Made by a program: the position numbers and the translations under genes. A stretch of 64,000 bases of DNA from G963668605 sp963668605 (GTDB lineage Bacteria; Acidobacteriota; Terriglobia; Bryobacterales; Bryobacteraceae), in contig OY764903.1 in NCBI GenBank assembly GCA_963668605.1, positions 4,588,001-4,652,000 of the forward strand. The letters are read 5' to 3'. Below the pieces are notes generated by a model, which was not told the origin of the DNA, made no database searches, and worked only from the letters and a program-made list of their open reading frames with translations. Positions 1 through 6,780 of the stretch are shown piece after piece; the first letter of the stretch is position 1; each line of letters opens with the position of its first letter.

Positions 1-754
1 GAGACGCGATTGTCGGCGTCTCGTGAGTGGTGTCCTGGAATACCTTAGGTTTCGCAATCGCACACACCAAGACCGCACGCAGCGTGCCCTTGACAGCGGC
101 AGCGTCCACTGGCTTCATACGAATCAAAAAGCGTGCCCTTTGTTCGCCTAATTGCTCAAAAAAATTATTGATGAAAACAGGGTCATCAGCAGCCAACAGC
201 ACGCCATACTCCGCATAGGCTTGCCGCGTGATCGTCTTTTTCACTCCGAAGGCGTTGCTGCCGACGTAGCGCAGTGTGCTCAACAAATCCCGCTTCAACA
301 AGAAACCATAGCTCCACCCTTCGTCATCCTCAAAGGAATATCTCGGAGGTCGGACATCAACTGTAAGTACTTGGCTGTCCGCATCGTAGCTGGCATCAAC
401 ATCAGCATTACCGTCCGTCTTGTTGAAGAGCTTGAAAGCCAGCTTCTCCGGCCCTTTGTACCCAGCTACCCTCGTCTGATATTGCACTGTCGATTCAAAT
501 TCGGATTTTGGCCGACTGGCGGGAGATTTCATGATAGCGGCGATTTCAGCCTTGATGTCATACCCAGTGAATCTTGAGCCAAGCGAAGGGCCGTCAACCG
601 ACGTGACGACCGAAGGAGGAACAGCCGATCGCGCCTGTTGACCAGACATAGGCCACTTTATTGGCGGTGCGCTTTTGCTTGACTGGCACAAAGCAGGCAG
701 GCTCATCAAGCACACATAAGCAGTACAGGCTGCTGCAAATCTAGTAGTGGACAT
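1..754 (-). CDS. Secreted protein of unknown function, cut by the window edge
   Basis: An open frame runs leftward from an ATG at 754 to the window edge without a stop (251 codons visible), so the C-terminus is missing. A strong ribosome site (GGAGGAG, six bases before the ATG) fixes the start. Residues 1-23 look like a signal peptide (hydrophobic core around AYVCLMSLPALC, then QSS), so export is likely. The rest is rich in charged and aromatic residues, with a mid-protein stretch around SEFESTVQYQTRV and a Trp/Tyr-containing segment EDDEGWSYGF. I do not recognise the family. It lies 42 bp downstream of the RHH gene on the same strand, so it is probably the last visible gene of the serine recombinase operon and may be element cargo. 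Confidence 0.72.
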   Translation of the reverse strand, partial: MSTTRFAAACTAYVCLMSLPALCQSSKSAPPIKWPMSGQQARSAVPPSVVTSVDGPSLGSRFTGYDIKAEIAAIMKSPASRPKSEFESTVQYQTRVAGYKGPEKLAFKLFNKTDGNADVDASYDADSQVLTVDVRPPRYSFEDDEGWSYGFLLKRDLLSTLRYVGSNAFGVKKTITRQAYAEYGVLLAADDPVFINNFFEQLGEQRARFLIRMKPVDAAAVKGTLRAVLVCAIAKPKVFQDTTHETPTIAS

Positions 755-795
755 CCGTTACTCCTCCGGCCCGATGCCGCCTGGCTCTTCCCGCT

Positions 796-1029
796 TCAAT
801 GTTCAATTTCGGCCTCTAGCTTCGTCCGTGCTTGCTCGATCAATGATTCGATCACAGCAGACACGGAACGGCGACCGAAACCCCGTTTGTCGGCGCGCGC
901 GTCCGCAACACGCCTGAGCAAGCGCCAGTCGCTCCGTTTTAAATTGATCGCAGAGGGACGATACTCTTCCTTCGTCGTGCTTACGGCCTTCGGCTCGGGT
1001 GTAGCCTTCGTGGGCTTGTTCTTGTTCAT
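796..1029 (-). CDS. Small ribbon-helix-helix-like protein
   Basis: 77 aa from the ATG at 1029; a longer reading from 1095 would overlap the recombinase and has no better ribosome site. The N-terminal third is Lys/Thr/Pro-rich and probably unstructured. The C-terminal half contains LKRSDWRLLRRVADARA followed by RRSVSAVIESLIEQA, which resembles the second and third elements of ribbon-helix-helix DNA-binding domains. It starts 8 bases after the recombinase stop, with GAGAGG upstream, so the two are likely co-transcribed. Inferred role: autoregulator or accessory protein of the recombinase operon. The family assignment rests on a short helix pattern only. Confidence 0.55.
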   Translation of the reverse strand: MNKNKPTKATPEPKAVSTTKEEYRPSAINLKRSDWRLLRRVADARADKRGFGRRSVSAVIESLIEQARTKLEAEIEH

Positions 1030-1037
1030 GGCCTCTC

Positions 1038-1739
1038 TCAGTTCTTGCTCGTAGCGTGGATCTTGAGCACCTTCTGAACAGTGACAGGGTACCACGTGCC
1101 ACCCAGCTTGCTCTGTGCGCCGGTCTGATTGAGCGCGTCTGCAATCTGCTGAAGGCTAAGGCCAGACTCACGCATAAGCTGCATACGACTCACTGTAGCC
1201 ATCTCTGACGGGTTCTCCTCCAGCTTGTCTCCCTGTCGATCAAACCCGAATGGGGTAACCCTGCTATAGACGTTGCCGCTGGCCTTCTGGTGGCCTAATG
1301 CAGCCTTGGTTCGTTCGCCAGCCAGATTCTTTTCCATCTCTGCAAACCCGGCTATCATCGTCAAGAACATCTTACCTATCGCTGAACTGGTGTCAATGGC
1401 AGAGCCGCCCATGTCCAGAACGTGAAGGGCAAACTTGGACTTGTCCCACGCGGAGGTGGTGTTCAAGGCGTCTGCGGTGTTGCGGAACAGCCGGTCAAGC
1501 TTCACTGCGATAACGTGTGTCGCCTTCTTCTGTCCCAGTCCAGCCACCAGCCTTGAGCCCTCAGGACGTTTGCTTAGAGGTACACCAGCGGATACCCCTT
1601 CCTCCCGATAGATCCCTACCAGGTCCAGTCCGCGCATTTCAGCGTATGCCCTTACGCGCTGTTCCTGTGCGTCAAGGGAAACACCCTCTTTGGCTTGTTC
1701 GTCACTCGAAACTCTGATGTACGCCAGTGCCTTTTCCAT
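1038..1739 (-). CDS. Serine recombinase (resolvase/invertase family)
   Basis: 233 aa. The N-terminal catalytic domain begins ALAYIRVSSDEQ; the first Ser of that motif (residue 11) is the expected nucleophile. KLDRLFRNTADALN around residues 80-93 carries the active-site arginines of the family. SAIGKMFLTMIAGFAEMEKNLAGERTKAAL is the long-helix region joining to the DNA-binding part, and the C-terminal 45 residues include a resolvase-type HTH (SLQQIADALNQTG). The ATG at 1739 is preferred over 1781, because the upstream start lies inside the -35 box of a very good promoter. The protein breaks and rejoins DNA at a specific site; here it sits in an element that also has a tyrosine integrase, so it may act as a resolvase, invertase or second transposition enzyme. 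Confidence 0.88.
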   Translation of the reverse strand: MEKALAYIRVSSDEQAKEGVSLDAQEQRVRAYAEMRGLDLVGIYREEGVSAGVPLSKRPEGSRLVAGLGQKKATHVIAVKLDRLFRNTADALNTTSAWDKSKFALHVLDMGGSAIDTSSAIGKMFLTMIAGFAEMEKNLAGERTKAALGHQKASGNVYSRVTPFGFDRQGDKLEENPSEMATVSRMQLMRESGLSLQQIADALNQTGAQSKLGGTWYPVTVQKVLKIHATSKN

Positions 1740-1752
1740 ATACAGTAGTTCT

Positions 1753-1781
1753 ATAGTATTGGCACTACGAAGAGTTGTCAA
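1753..1781 (-). promoter_or_regulatory. Sigma70-type promoter of the serine recombinase operon
   Basis: On the minus strand, TTGACA (1781-1776), 17 bp, TACTAT (1758-1753). The predicted transcription start near 1746 is only about 7 bases before the ATG at 1739, and there is no ribosome site, so the message would be nearly leaderless. Confidence 0.72.
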
Positions 1782-2116
1782 TTGCTAACTAGCGACTTGC
1801 TACTTGACAGAACGTTGCTTCCCTGAATAATCATCTTTTGCCTGAAATGACTCTCTGGAGACGCTCCGAGGAGCGATGGTAGGGCGCATAACAGGCTCGC
1901 CACCATGTGCAGGCTGCCTACAAGTTTTTTCACATCAAAAACGTGTTTTCAGACTGTACAGTCGTGCTTCTCTGGTGAGAGCGTACATTCTCCAAACGCA
2001 GCCAGCCCCACGGTAAGGTCTGCCCTTGAAAGTTACGTCGAATCACCAAACAGACGTAAAGAATTCGATAAGAGCTTTTAAGATCTGGTACCCTTGTTAG
2101 CCAAGGAGATCTAGCC
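1782..2116. promoter_or_regulatory. Gene-free divergent control region with palindromes
   Basis: 335 bp between two divergent genes. It holds GCTAACTAGC (1784-1793) just upstream of the recombinase promoter; a rightward TTGACA (1804-1809) with only a poor -10 match 17-18 bp on; a GCTCC/GGAGC hairpin (1866-1877); AAAACGTGTTTT (1938-1949); and the perfect palindrome GACTGTACAGTC (1952-1963). The last two sit back to back and look like repressor sites, but no binder can be named. No coding sequence seen. Confidence 0.4.
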
Positions 2117-3022
2117 ATGAAATACGTTTTCGTTTTCACAGCGATGCTGCTGCTGACTGGAGGAGCCATTACGGCGGACTCCCAAGACTTGACCACATCC
2201 CCAAGTGCAGCGCAAGAATTGCGCAACATACTAAGCAGTAGCCGTGTGTCCGCAGGCGCATCTAAAGCCGCCAGCAGTAATACGGCCCTGGGTGAACACG
2301 CCGCAGTGATGACTACACTGAACAATCGGCTCATTCCTCTCGTTCTGGCTGGCAAAGGCATACAAACTGAAGTCATGCTCGTTAGTATGGATTCTGTCAG
2401 GCAGGACATTAGCGTTTATTTCCTAGATGATGATGGGCTTCCGCTCGAAATGCCTATCGAAGGCGTGGGGCGCGTGGCGAAGTTGACGGCAACGATTTGG
2501 GCAAGCGGAACCTATCAGTTTAAGACCGATGGCCCCGACGACACTCAGATTGTCGGATACGCTGTGATTTTTAACGTATTACCTTCGCAGACCACTCTCC
2601 GGTTGGGTGGCCATTATGGCTACCGCTCCCCGTCTATGCGTGGTTTCTTTCAACCCACGAATCTAGCCGACCTTGCCGAGGCGCGTTTCGTTGTTCCCTT
2701 CAACGCAGAAGAAAGGAATCAGTTTTTTCTGCACTTCATAAATCTCGAACCCGATAAAGAGGAGGTAAGAGTAAACTGCACGGTCCGAGACAACGCTGGC
2801 GTGGACACGTACAGGTTTTATTTCAGGCCAAAGAAGTACCAGAGATTCATTCCGGATTTCTCTAAACGCGAAGCACTGACAGGAACGGCGGGAACAATCG
2901 AATGCACTTCAGAAGGTAGTATGGGCGCTGGCTTCATTCAACAACGTTACCCAATGGAGGAGTATTGGTTAACACGGTTCACCCCTGCTTCAAGTCTAGC
3001 AAGCTGGAAGCTCTACCAGTAG
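2117..3022 (+). CDS. Secreted protein of unknown function, probable element cargo
   Basis: 301 aa, ATG preceded by AAGGAGA at good spacing. Residues 1-20 (MKYVFVFTAMLLLTGGAITA) are a clear signal peptide; the mature part is mostly beta-strand-like. A central stretch mentions a YRSP/RGFF loop, and the second half (FFLHFINLEPDKEEVRVNCTVRD) reads like an immunoglobulin- or jelly-roll-type sandwich with two cysteines about 67 residues apart that could form a disulfide. No catalytic motif seen. It lies alone between the divergent recombinase operon and the structured RNA block, inside the integrated element. Product may be periplasmic or exported; function unknown. Confidence 0.75.
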   Translation: MKYVFVFTAMLLLTGGAITADSQDLTTSPSAAQELRNILSSSRVSAGASKAASSNTALGEHAAVMTTLNNRLIPLVLAGKGIQTEVMLVSMDSVRQDISVYFLDDDGLPLEMPIEGVGRVAKLTATIWASGTYQFKTDGPDDTQIVGYAVIFNVLPSQTTLRLGGHYGYRSPSMRGFFQPTNLADLAEARFVVPFNAEERNQFFLHFINLEPDKEEVRVNCTVRDNAGVDTYRFYFRPKKYQRFIPDFSKREALTGTAGTIECTSEGSMGAGFIQQRYPMEEYWLTRFTPASSLASWKLYQ

Positions 3023-3181
3023 GTTGTCGGGATGACTTCTGCTGTACAGAGTGGGTGAGGGAAAGTATAGCCAGACCCCAGCAACGCGCTGGGGGGGCTG
3101 CAAGTGGCCTTAGAATACATCCTGGTGGCTATGGGTCACCGGGGAGATAATGTGAGTGACTAGTGATACGGTCTGGAAGAT

Positions 3182-3271
3182 ATGAATCTGTGTACTCAGT
3201 GCGGCCAGGCGACTTGTAAGCGAAAGACGTGCGCTAATTACTGCAAGTGCGGAATTGATGGGCGTTGTTAA
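3182..3271 (+). CDS. 29-aa cysteine-rich micro-ORF
   Basis: ATG at 3182, TAA at 3269-3271. The peptide has seven cysteines in 29 residues, including CTQC near the start and YCKCG near the end. Upstream GGAAG is a weak ribosome site with tight spacing. The Cys pattern could be a small zinc-binding knuckle or a disulfide knot. Support is only composition plus location just upstream of the structured RNA block, so expression is uncertain. Confidence 0.35.
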   Translation: MNLCTQCGQATCKRKTCANYCKCGIDGRC

Positions 3272-3292
3272 GTCTCTGCTTGCTCTCGAAAC

Positions 3293-3321
3293 TTGACATT
3301 AACCTGAGCGTGCGGTATCAT
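3293..3321 (+). promoter_or_regulatory. Promoter of first structured small RNA
   Basis: TTGACA (3293-3298), 17 bp, TATCAT (3316-3321). Near-consensus sigma70 promoter; predicted start about 3328. Confidence 0.7.
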
Positions 3322-3327
3322 AGAAAT

Positions 3328-3432
3328 AGGAGAGGTGTGTCCTTACTCCTCTAAACCGCAGGCGCTATTCCTACGGCAATAAAACATAGCAAGGATGACA
3401 AGCCAGTGGCGTTAATGCCAACTGGCTTTTTT
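3328..3432 (+). ncRNA. Candidate small RNA, about 105 nt
   Basis: The interval begins at the predicted start of a near-consensus promoter and ends in a rho-independent terminator, with no convincing ORF between. The 5' end folds as a hairpin (AGGAG, inner AGG/CCT, CTCCT; 3328-3352). A middle segment of about 45 nt is less structured, then comes the terminator. No known RNA family recognised. It could be a trans-acting or antisense regulator of element copy control. It is followed directly by a second unit of the same layout. Confidence 0.6.
3402..3432 (+). terminator. Rho-independent terminator of first small RNA
   Basis: Stem GCCAGT (3402-3407) with ACTGGC (3421-3426), continued by GGC/GCC after one bulged A, then six T (3427-3432). 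Confidence 0.85.
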
Positions 3433-3454
3433 GTTCTGCGGGTGCGTCCGCAGG

Positions 3455-3483
3455 TTGCGCTGCACGTCCGTTCATGGTATCTT
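3455..3483 (+). promoter_or_regulatory. Promoter of second structured RNA
   Basis: TTGCGC (3455-3460), 17 bp, TATCTT (3478-3483), starting 23 bp after the previous terminator. Weaker than the first promoter, but spacing is exact. Confidence 0.5.
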
Positions 3484-3489
3484 CCTGTC

Positions 3490-3709
3490 CGTCGAAGGGG
3501 TGACGGAACGAGATCGGCGCATCCGTCTGCTCCGTGCTAAACGTCGTTCGTATAGCCGTCGATACGAACGCTTGGCACTGAGTGTTACCTCTCCGTTCGA
3601 TCTAGGAGGTGTGGTCCTTCGTGAGGCATCTCCACTCACGGGTGTTTACGCTGTGAGCTAGAGGTACGTCCGTAAGGCGAGCCGAGGGCCATAGGTCCCC
3701 GGCTTTTTT
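3490..3709 (+). ncRNA. Candidate structured RNA, about 220 nt
   Basis: Between promoter and terminator the DNA holds several perfect inverted repeats: TCCGTC/GACGGA (3488-3507), CGTTCGTAT/ATACGAACG with an 8-nt loop (3545-3570), and GTGAG/CTCAC (3621-3639), the last able to re-pair with GTGAG at 3653-3657. An open frame crosses here (3431-3661), but it begins inside the previous T-tract, has no ribosome site and has Arg-rich low-quality content, so I read the block as RNA. The alternative pairing could make it a switch-like leader for the gene at 3729, or it could be a stand-alone regulator. No known riboswitch class recognised. Confidence 0.5.
3681..3709 (+). terminator. Rho-independent terminator of second RNA
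   Basis: GCCG (3681-3684) pairs with CGGC (3700-3703), GGG with CCC inside after a bulged A, then six T (3704-3709). Confidence 0.8.
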
Positions 3710-3728
3710 ATTTGAGGAAGAAGCTTAA

Positions 3729-4097
3729 ATGATCCAGGAATCAGCAGACTTAGAAAAACGGAAGCGGGAGGCAGTGATTTCATACATGCGAGTCCATCCA
3801 ACCGCCCAGCAATGGACAAATGTAGATGAAGCGATCAGGAGGGTATGCAACCATCCAGCCATTAATTTTGATGGAGGAACCTTGACCGGCTGGAATGAGG
3901 CTATTGAATCGATCAAACTCTCCTGCCCGTCGCTGGTGCGAACAGATCCAGCCCCGCAGACAGCTCAAAGTGTTCATAGAGTTGACCAGATCTTTGGCAA
4001 GAATAGCAATGCGGCCTTGGCGAACAGGCTTGCCCTTGAGAATAAGAACGAATATCATCGTTTGAAGCAAATTGCTAAGGAAATCGGCCTTATCTAA
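3729..4097 (+). CDS. Hypothetical 122-aa protein of the mobile element
   Basis: Starts 19 bp after a terminator, with AGGAAG before the ATG. Soluble, mixed charge, no signal peptide or membrane segment. The first 60 residues look helical (DLEKRKREAVISYMRVHP, then VDEAIRRVCNHPAINF); the last 25 (ALANRLALENKNEYHRLKQIAKEIGLI) look like a helical tail. No family recognised. Its position between the structured RNAs and the replication gene suggests an element-maintenance role, but that is inference from neighbourhood only. Codon use and ribosome site support it being real. Confidence 0.6.
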   Translation: MIQESADLEKRKREAVISYMRVHPTAQQWTNVDEAIRRVCNHPAINFDGGTLTGWNEAIESIKLSCPSLVRTDPAPQTAQSVHRVDQIFGKNSNAALANRLALENKNEYHRLKQIAKEIGLI

Positions 4098-4183
4098 TCA
4101 CGGCACAGCGGTGGCGGTTTGGGAGGCGGGAGATGGGTCTCCTGTCTCCTCTGTTCTGGATACTCGAATCTACTCTTCGGTCA

Positions 4184-4249
4184 GGAAGTTTCAAACACGA
4201 ACTTCCCGAACTGAACACTCGTTCAGCAGCCGTTCAACATTCGTTGAAC
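4184..4249. promoter_or_regulatory. Cluster of three operator-like inverted repeats
   Basis: GGAAGTT/AACTTCC with a 9-bp gap (4184-4206), CTGAAC/GTTCAG with a 4-bp gap (4211-4226) and GTTCAAC/GTTGAAC with a 4-bp gap (4232-4249). The last two share the GTTCA core, and their centres are 22 bp apart, two helical turns, as expected for cooperative repressor binding. They lie 170-230 bp upstream of the replication gene start at 4418; the DNA from 4250 to 4417 shows nothing else. Confidence 0.5.
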
Positions 4250-4453
4250 CATAAAGAGTAAGAACAAGAAGAAGAGCAACAGTCAGAAGTTACCAAATAA
4301 ATAGAAATAGGGATAGCGTACTGGCTAGTCCTGATTAAGGCTAGAGATGTGTCTATTCGCAGAAGCAGTGAAGTTGTTGAGAAGAAAAGAGGTTCATAAG
4401 TATGGAGGGAAGAATACGTGAGTAGTAAGAATGATCTTTTAGATAGTGCCCTA

Positions 4454-4481
4454 GTGGTCTGCGGCGAGCAGATTAACCATT
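4454..4481. repeat. Left terminal inverted repeat of IS630 copy
   Basis: Begins GTGGTCTGCG and ends with a shared TTAACC/GTAACC block; pairs with 5590-5617. Confidence 0.75.
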
Positions 4482-5549
4482 ATCCAGCACGGCGCGGGCG
4501 CGCTTGACCTTCTCCAGGATGTCGGCTGCCTTGGCTGTCCAAACGAATGGTTTGGGCTTGTCGTTGTGCTTGTCGATGTAGTCGCCGATGGCCATGATCA
4601 ATTCCTCGACATCACGGAAGACCCCGCGGCGTAGCCTCTGCTCGGTGAGATCGCGGAAGAAGCGCTCGACCATGTTGAGCCACGAACTACTGGTCGGGGT
4701 GAAGTACATGTGAAAGCGCGGATGGCGCGCCAGCCACTTCTGCACCTTCGGATGCTTGTGCGTGGCGTAGTTGTCGGCGATCAGGTGCAGGTCTTTGCTG
4801 GGCGGCGTCAGGTCGTCGATGACGCGTAGAAACTTCAGCCACTCCTGGTGACGGTGCCGGTCGTCGCACATACTGATCACGGTGCCATCCAGCGTGCTCA
4901 TGGCGGCGAACAGCGTCGCGGTTCCATTGCGCTTGTAGTCGTGGGTCATGGTGCCGCAGCGACCCTTCTTCAGCGGGAGTCCAGGCTGCGTACGGTCCAG
5001 CGCTTGGATCTGGCTCTTTTCATCGGCGCACAGCACGATGGCGTGTTCCGGCGGGCTGAGGTAGAGCCCAATGATGGCTTCCAGTTTCTCCGCGAACTCC
5101 GGATCGTTGCTGACTTTAAACGTGCGCGACAGGTGCGGCTTCAAGCCATGTCTGTGCCAGATGCGACGCACGCTCTTCTCACTAAGACCCGCCGCCTCCG
5201 CCATCGTGCGGGTGCTCCACTGGGTCGCGTTGGCGGGGGTCTCCTGGGTGGTCCTCCGGACCACCTCCTGCACTTTGGCTGGTGTGATGGTTGGGGTACG
5301 GCCAGGCCGCGGTGCGTCTTTCTCCAATCCGGCCAAACCCAATTTCAAAAAACGCTTTCTCCAGCGAGCCGCTTTCTGGTTGCTGATGCCGATCTCGGCG
5401 GCGATCTCCAGATCCTGCTTGCCGGCTGCCGCCAACAGGACGACGCGCGCTCGTTCGACTTGGCGGGCAGGCAGCGACCGGCCCCGCGCCCACTGCTGCA
5501 AGACTTGCTTCTGGTCGTCGGTTAACACGATAGTGGGTGCGACACGCAT
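4473..5549 (-). CDS. IS630-family transposase
   Basis: 358 aa, usual length for the family. The N-terminal part has two helix-turn-helix units (EIAAEIGISNQKAARWRKRF and AEAAGLSEKSVRRIWHRHG). The DDE catalytic triad is visible: CADEKSQIQAL (first Asp), HLIADNYATHK (second Asp) and SSWLNMVERFF (Glu). It cuts and joins the element ends at TA dinucleotides. The gene fills the IS and reads against the host gene it interrupts. No frameshift is seen, so this copy may be active. Confidence 0.95.
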   Translation of the reverse strand: MRVAPTIVLTDDQKQVLQQWARGRSLPARQVERARVVLLAAAGKQDLEIAAEIGISNQKAARWRKRFLKLGLAGLEKDAPRPGRTPTITPAKVQEVVRRTTQETPANATQWSTRTMAEAAGLSEKSVRRIWHRHGLKPHLSRTFKVSNDPEFAEKLEAIIGLYLSPPEHAIVLCADEKSQIQALDRTQPGLPLKKGRCGTMTHDYKRNGTATLFAAMSTLDGTVISMCDDRHRHQEWLKFLRVIDDLTPPSKDLHLIADNYATHKHPKVQKWLARHPRFHMYFTPTSSSWLNMVERFFRDLTEQRLRRGVFRDVEELIMAIGDYIDKHNDKPKPFVWTAKAADILEKVKRARAVLDNG

Positions 5550-5589
5550 GCGCTTCGTCTCCTGATTATAGAGACGTCGCTCTGTCGTT

Positions 5590-5617
5590 ATTGGTTACTA
5601 TTTAGGTCGCAGTACAC
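5590..5617. repeat. Right terminal inverted repeat of IS630 copy
   Basis: Read on the minus strand it starts GTGTACTGCG; imperfect match to 4454-4481. Confidence 0.75.
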
Positions 5618-6780
5618 TAGCGTATGGTGCCAAAGGTTGGCGGGTGCTACCGCTGCATACCGTGCAGTCAGGGAAGTGCTCCTGTGGGAAAGGGGAATGC
5701 ACTAGTCCAGCCAAGCATCCCCGGATCAAGGGTTGGCAGACGGATGCTAGCACTAATCCAGAACAGATCCGGAAATGGTGGCAGAAATGGCCGAATGCAA
5801 ATATCGGTATCGCCACAGGTGCAGAGTCGGGGTTGTTCGTCGTTGATGTTGATGGTGAGGCCGGGAGGTCGTCAGTCCAGGAGTTGATAGATGAGCAAGA
5901 CTGGCAGCCAGACACCCTCACCGCGACTACCGGGAAAGGGTCCCACCTTTACTTCCAGCATCCCGGCTTTCCGGTGAAAACCAATGCCGCGCAGATCGGA
6001 GTAGGGATCGACGTGCGGGGTGAAGGTGGATATGTTGTCGCTCCTTCTTCCTTGCACGCAAACGGCAGCATATACGGCTGGATGGATTCGGAGCAAGCCG
6101 TTGCCGAAGCACCGGAATGGTTACTGGATTTGATTCGTCCAGAAGGCCACACCCAGGGAACAGTCATCAGTCCCGTTGCGGACAGGGTGATTCGAGAAGG
6201 GACTCGGAACGATACGCTGTACGGGATTGGCTGCGGTCTGCGAGGCAGTGGATATGAACTTGAAGAGATCGAGGAAGAACTGATGAAAGTGAACGACGAG
6301 AAGTGTGACCCGCCTCTGGCGGAATGCGAAGTGCGGGAAACTGCAAAGAGCGCGGCGAAGCACCCAGCCGGTCGGCAACCAAACAGGAGCGAGGCTAACC
6401 CATTCTGGTGGTTCAAATTCGACGTTCATCAATGGCGAGGAGACACGAACGTTCTCTGCATGAAGGATCGTCAGGTCGGCTGGTACGTCTGGTTAATGGC
6501 GGAGTGTTGGATGAATGGAGGGTTCCTTCCGAGCGAACCAAAGAAACTAGCAAAACTCGCGCGCGCCACCAGTGAGAAAACGTTCCTAAACGAGATGAAT
6601 GCTGTCTTGGTAGCTTTTGAGCCTACAGAAGATGAAACTCAGATCTTCCACCCAAAGCTCAGGCGCTTGTGGGAGGAGAATTGCGTAACGGCAGAACGGA
6701 ATAGTCAAAGTGGGAAGAAGAGTGCTGCGCTTCGCGCTCAGAAAAATGCTGTGCAGTCCGGTGTGAAGATGGCGGCCTGA

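Larger units (their letters stand above)
4454..5617 (-). mobile_element. IS630-family insertion sequence, 1164 bp
   Basis: Flanked by TA on each side (4452-4453 and 5618-5619), the expected IS630 target duplication. Ends are imperfect inverted repeats of about 28 bp: the left starts GTGGTCTGCG and the right, read inward, GTGTACTGCG, both reaching TAACC further in. It carries one transposase gene. It splits the Prim-Pol gene after its twelfth codon. Confidence 0.9.
4418..6780 (+). pseudogene. Prim-Pol / DUF1376 replication gene interrupted by IS630
   Basis: The original start is a GTG at 4418 with GGAGG nine bases upstream. Twelve codons are read to CTA (4451-4453), then the IS begins. Joining CTA directly to 5620 restores one 398-aa frame, beginning MSSKNDLLDSAL then AYGAKGWRVLPLHT, the usual opening of a Prim-Pol domain. 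After the joint: FVVDVDG (catalytic Asp88 and Asp90 in rebuilt numbering), SHLYFQHPG (His121) and GIDVRGEGGYVVAP, all hallmark Prim-Pol motifs; residues 265-360 resemble the DUF1376 replication domain (QVGWYVWLMAECWMNGG). There is no helicase domain. The downstream part could be expressed from the GTG at 5644, but it would lack the first 20 residues. Role: primer synthesis / replication initiation for the element, now probably impaired. Confidence 0.85.

Noticed and set aside
1952..1963. LexA (SOS) box at GACTGTACAGTC
   Set aside because: The half-sites touch, whereas LexA boxes have a spacer; kept only as a palindrome.
3431..3661. 76-codon frame through the second structured RNA
   Set aside because: Starts inside a terminator T-tract with no ribosome site; inverted repeats explain the interval better.
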